From Ancylostoma caninum (Eukaryota > Nematoda > Chromadorea > Rhabditida > Ancylostomatidae), in NCBI GenBank assembly GCA_037903475.1, contig JBAJFG010000047.1, forward strand, positions 4,006,001 to 4,070,000: a DNA stretch of 64,000 nt, given 5' to 3'. The notes under the pieces were generated by a model that saw only the letters and a list, made by a program, of their open reading frames with translations, had not been told where the DNA came from and searched no databases. Positions 62,001 to 64,000 of this stretch are shown piece by piece (position 1 is the stretch's first letter; every line of letters starts with the position of its first letter). The position numbers were made by a program, and so were the translations under genes.

Positions 62001-64000
62001 CAATTACGAGGTAGATCACTCGTTTGCGATGGTTTATTCATACTACTCCACTGATATTCTGTATGCTTTTCTTAGGTTTAACGTATTTAGTAACTTTACT
62101 CGTGGTAAAATAGAACCTCACAGAAGTCATTTCATCTGTCATACCTTCCAGTACGTCCATGCGCGAATTGCGCTAAAATTTCTCCAAATATTTGCTGCTT
62201 TAGTATGCACAGTATATTTCCAGGACATGTGCAACGTTGTTCCGCAAAGCAGACGGTTTCATGCGGCATGTGATGCGTTGCGACAGTAGCCGTGCTGTTG
62301 ACACCGATTCAGAATCTGACAAACGTTCTCAACTCACTCCTGCTGCTAAAGTCACTGTGGTACCAAAGGTTACTCGTGTACCACTGAAGAAACCCGTTGC
62401 TAATGGAGTGGTACGGAGTGGTCGGCGGTTTTGTTTTACAGCAATACTTTTAAAAATGCCTGTATACTCAGATGTCTGCACCCACGAGTACGGCGTCCGC
62501 GATTAGTCAGGAGCTGAAGAAGGTTCAGGTTGTCAGGGTATGTTGTTTTCAATTTTTTGAATTTTTTCCCAAGTTTCAGTCGTGCATACGAGTTTGCTTT
62601 GCCATATCTTTTCTTTTTTTCTTTTTGTTTCCTGTTCCAAATATGCTGCACATATCCAGTACCGCACATTGTGCGCCCCATGGTCGGCTTGAATTTCGTT
62701 GGCATCATTATACTCTTGCGAATCCGTTGGCTTTGGAAGTTTAGAACTTCATTAGAAAAGGAAGGATACGTGAACCTCTTCAACGAGGTCGGCCATCAGT
62801 TTGGCTGTGTCTCCATGTTGAGAGGTAGGCGTGATCGCATAATTCTGATGGTGTTCGCGTCGTTGGAACGATTAAAACAGTCCGGGCTAGGAACGCTGAA
62901 GGTTAACCCAGCAAACCAATGATACTCAGCTGATTGGCGGTTGAATGAGCTACACATTATCACGATGAACACATCATCAAGCAAAATTAATTTGCTGGTG
63001 TCGTTTCACCCTGTTTGTTTAGGTCCTGAAGGGCGGGGCGAAGGTTCAAATGAACCAATAGCAGGAACATTGCCCACCCACTTTTGCCTCATCATGACCC
63101 ACACCCTGCAGTTAAGAATACCATCCATGGTAGGTTCTAGCCCCGCGCATACATCATATCTTAGGGAGGAGTTGCACTAGCGGCCTTTCACTTCGGGAGC
63201 AAGGACTGGAGGGAAACAGAGGAAGTTATGGTTTTGTTTTTACTAATTTAGAATAAATTCTCCAAGTATCTTATAGGATGGTTAAGTGTGAGTTTCATTC
63301 GGTTATTGTTGGGATACGTTGAGGTCCTTTTTCTTTCGGCGAGACCAAACTGCGAAACATCTTGTAAGGGCTTTTTGATGGTGATTGGTGCAAATGAATG
63401 GGAAGGCCTCACTGGCGGCGCTCCGATTCTTAAGTTCGGAGCGTTATGCATAGACGGGCCGACAGTATCAATGCCACTTTCTCGTCTCCATCCAGGAGCT
63501 TGCTGTTCCGCAGGGTGGTATTGTGGAATGGTACAGCTATTTCTGATGAGCCTATTAGACGCGTTTATATATAGCGATTTCATCAAATTTATCATTGTTT
63601 TATCTAATTTACCTCTGAAATGGGAGTAGACAAGGTATTAAATAGATGCGCCGAAGCGGATCACCGTTACGGAGCCACTAGTTGAGAAATATTCTGTTCT
63701 AGTTCTCGTTCTCCTTGCACATTTTATTTCTATCTTTCTACCTCAGCATTTTACTTCTACTTTCTTAAGAAATCCTATGATTAGGAGTAAACATCAGACT
63801 TTTTTTTCAAGAGTTACTGCTTTCAGAGGGTTGGTCGACCACCTAATTCTGAAAAGGCAAAATTGGCTCAACTTCCCGTGAAGAACGAATTTACCGTAGG
63901 TTCTTGCTTCTACCCAAATGTTTTTTTTACCATCTGTTCCCTTTTCTTCAGGAACCGACTCCAACTCCACCTGTTGTTGTTGTAGCAAGCGATATCGAGC
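59016..64000 (+). CDS. C2HC zinc-finger protein, 5' part (runs off the window)
   Basis: Exons that join in phase: 59016-59025, 59362-59409, 59469-59559, 62224-62410, 62472-62537. Translation starts MGSEHSDDMVETGLRGALSG, then VNELVSFLESASSSDRSAF, and reaches a finger with spacing C-x2-C-x12-H-x3-C (ECRTCATLFRKADGF followed by MRHVMRC, residues about 49-69). The finger spans the exon 3/4 junction, which supports that splice. After it comes a basic Pro/Val/Lys-rich part (VTVVPKVTRVPLKKP), then MSAPTSTASAISQELKKVQ. Later exons are uncertain; 63952-64000 (EPTPTPPVVVVASDIE after ttcttcag) is a likely one, and 62745-62825 a possible one ending at agag|gtaggc. Intron 3 is 2.7 kb. Probably nuclear and nucleic-acid or protein binding. 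It is not related to the receptors. No named homologue recalled. Confidence 0.75.
59560..62223. other. long intron 3 of the zinc-finger gene
   Basis: The 2.7-kb intron shows no recognisable transposon or exon. A small open stretch at 60508-60696 has no domain. A nested gene cannot be excluded. Confidence 0.35.
63020..63110. repeat. fragment of copy D-type repeat interior
   Basis: The blocks cctgaagggcggggcgaagg and ttttgcctcatcatgaccca match, inverted, the interior of the TTAA element at 52371-52452. Confidence 0.65.

Noticed and set aside
62660..62742. Candidate exon of the zinc-finger gene after catatccag
   Set aside because: It hits a stop in the phase demanded by exon 62472-62537; a different upstream join would be needed.
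1..64000. CRISPR arrays, operons, riboswitches, prokaryotic signals
   Set aside because: Introns and nematode receptors show eukaryotic DNA; no regularly spaced repeat array is present.

Overview
The window looks like nuclear DNA of a nematode. The evidence is a run of nematode-type Str-superfamily chemoreceptor genes (Srh/Sri type), compact coding exons separated by AT-rich introns with tttcag-type acceptors, and nematode-style transposable elements (mariner, RTE, Penelope-like, a retroelement with a phlebovirus-type envelope). The long, transposon-filled introns fit a parasitic clade V (strongylid or hookworm-like) worm better than Caenorhabditis. That placement is inference; no species is claimed.

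The core is a head-to-tail array of six receptor genes, all on the + strand: R1 (2671-7165), R2 (10994-14538), R3 (17390-23738, pseudogene), R4 (26917-30757), R5 (35945-41000) and R6 (48563-53009, pseudogene). I rebuilt every gene exon by exon. All share one six-exon layout with exon lengths 406, 110, 225, 82 (76 in R3 and R4), 114 and a short last exon, and with identical splice phases. R1, R2 and R4 splice to intact proteins of 334, 337 and 334 residues. R5 is open but has a long, odd C-terminal tail. R3 has an in-frame TAG plus a 1-nt deletion. R6 has a 1-nt deletion, a GC splice donor and an exact tandem duplication of its last exon. A short remnant of a seventh first exon lies at 16882-16920.

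Mobile DNA fills the introns and gaps. There is a 2-kb foldback element (429-2497), a second foldback (8935-9990), a Penelope-like element with a nested mariner (inside R3), a decayed TIR element and an RT fragment (between R3 and R4), an RTE retrotransposon (inside R5), an envelope-bearing retroelement remnant flanked by direct repeats (42386-47213), a family of TTAA-bounded repeats starting TTAAAGGCA (copies in R3, R4 and R6 introns and upstream of R5), a perfect 254-bp palindrome (54346-54599), a mariner-like TIR element (54956-56187) and a minus-strand Penelope-like fragment (56512-58047).

At the right edge a non-receptor gene begins at 59016. Its exons splice in phase to an acidic N-terminus followed by a C2HC zinc finger, and it runs off the window. 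No RNA gene, CRISPR or prokaryotic feature was found.
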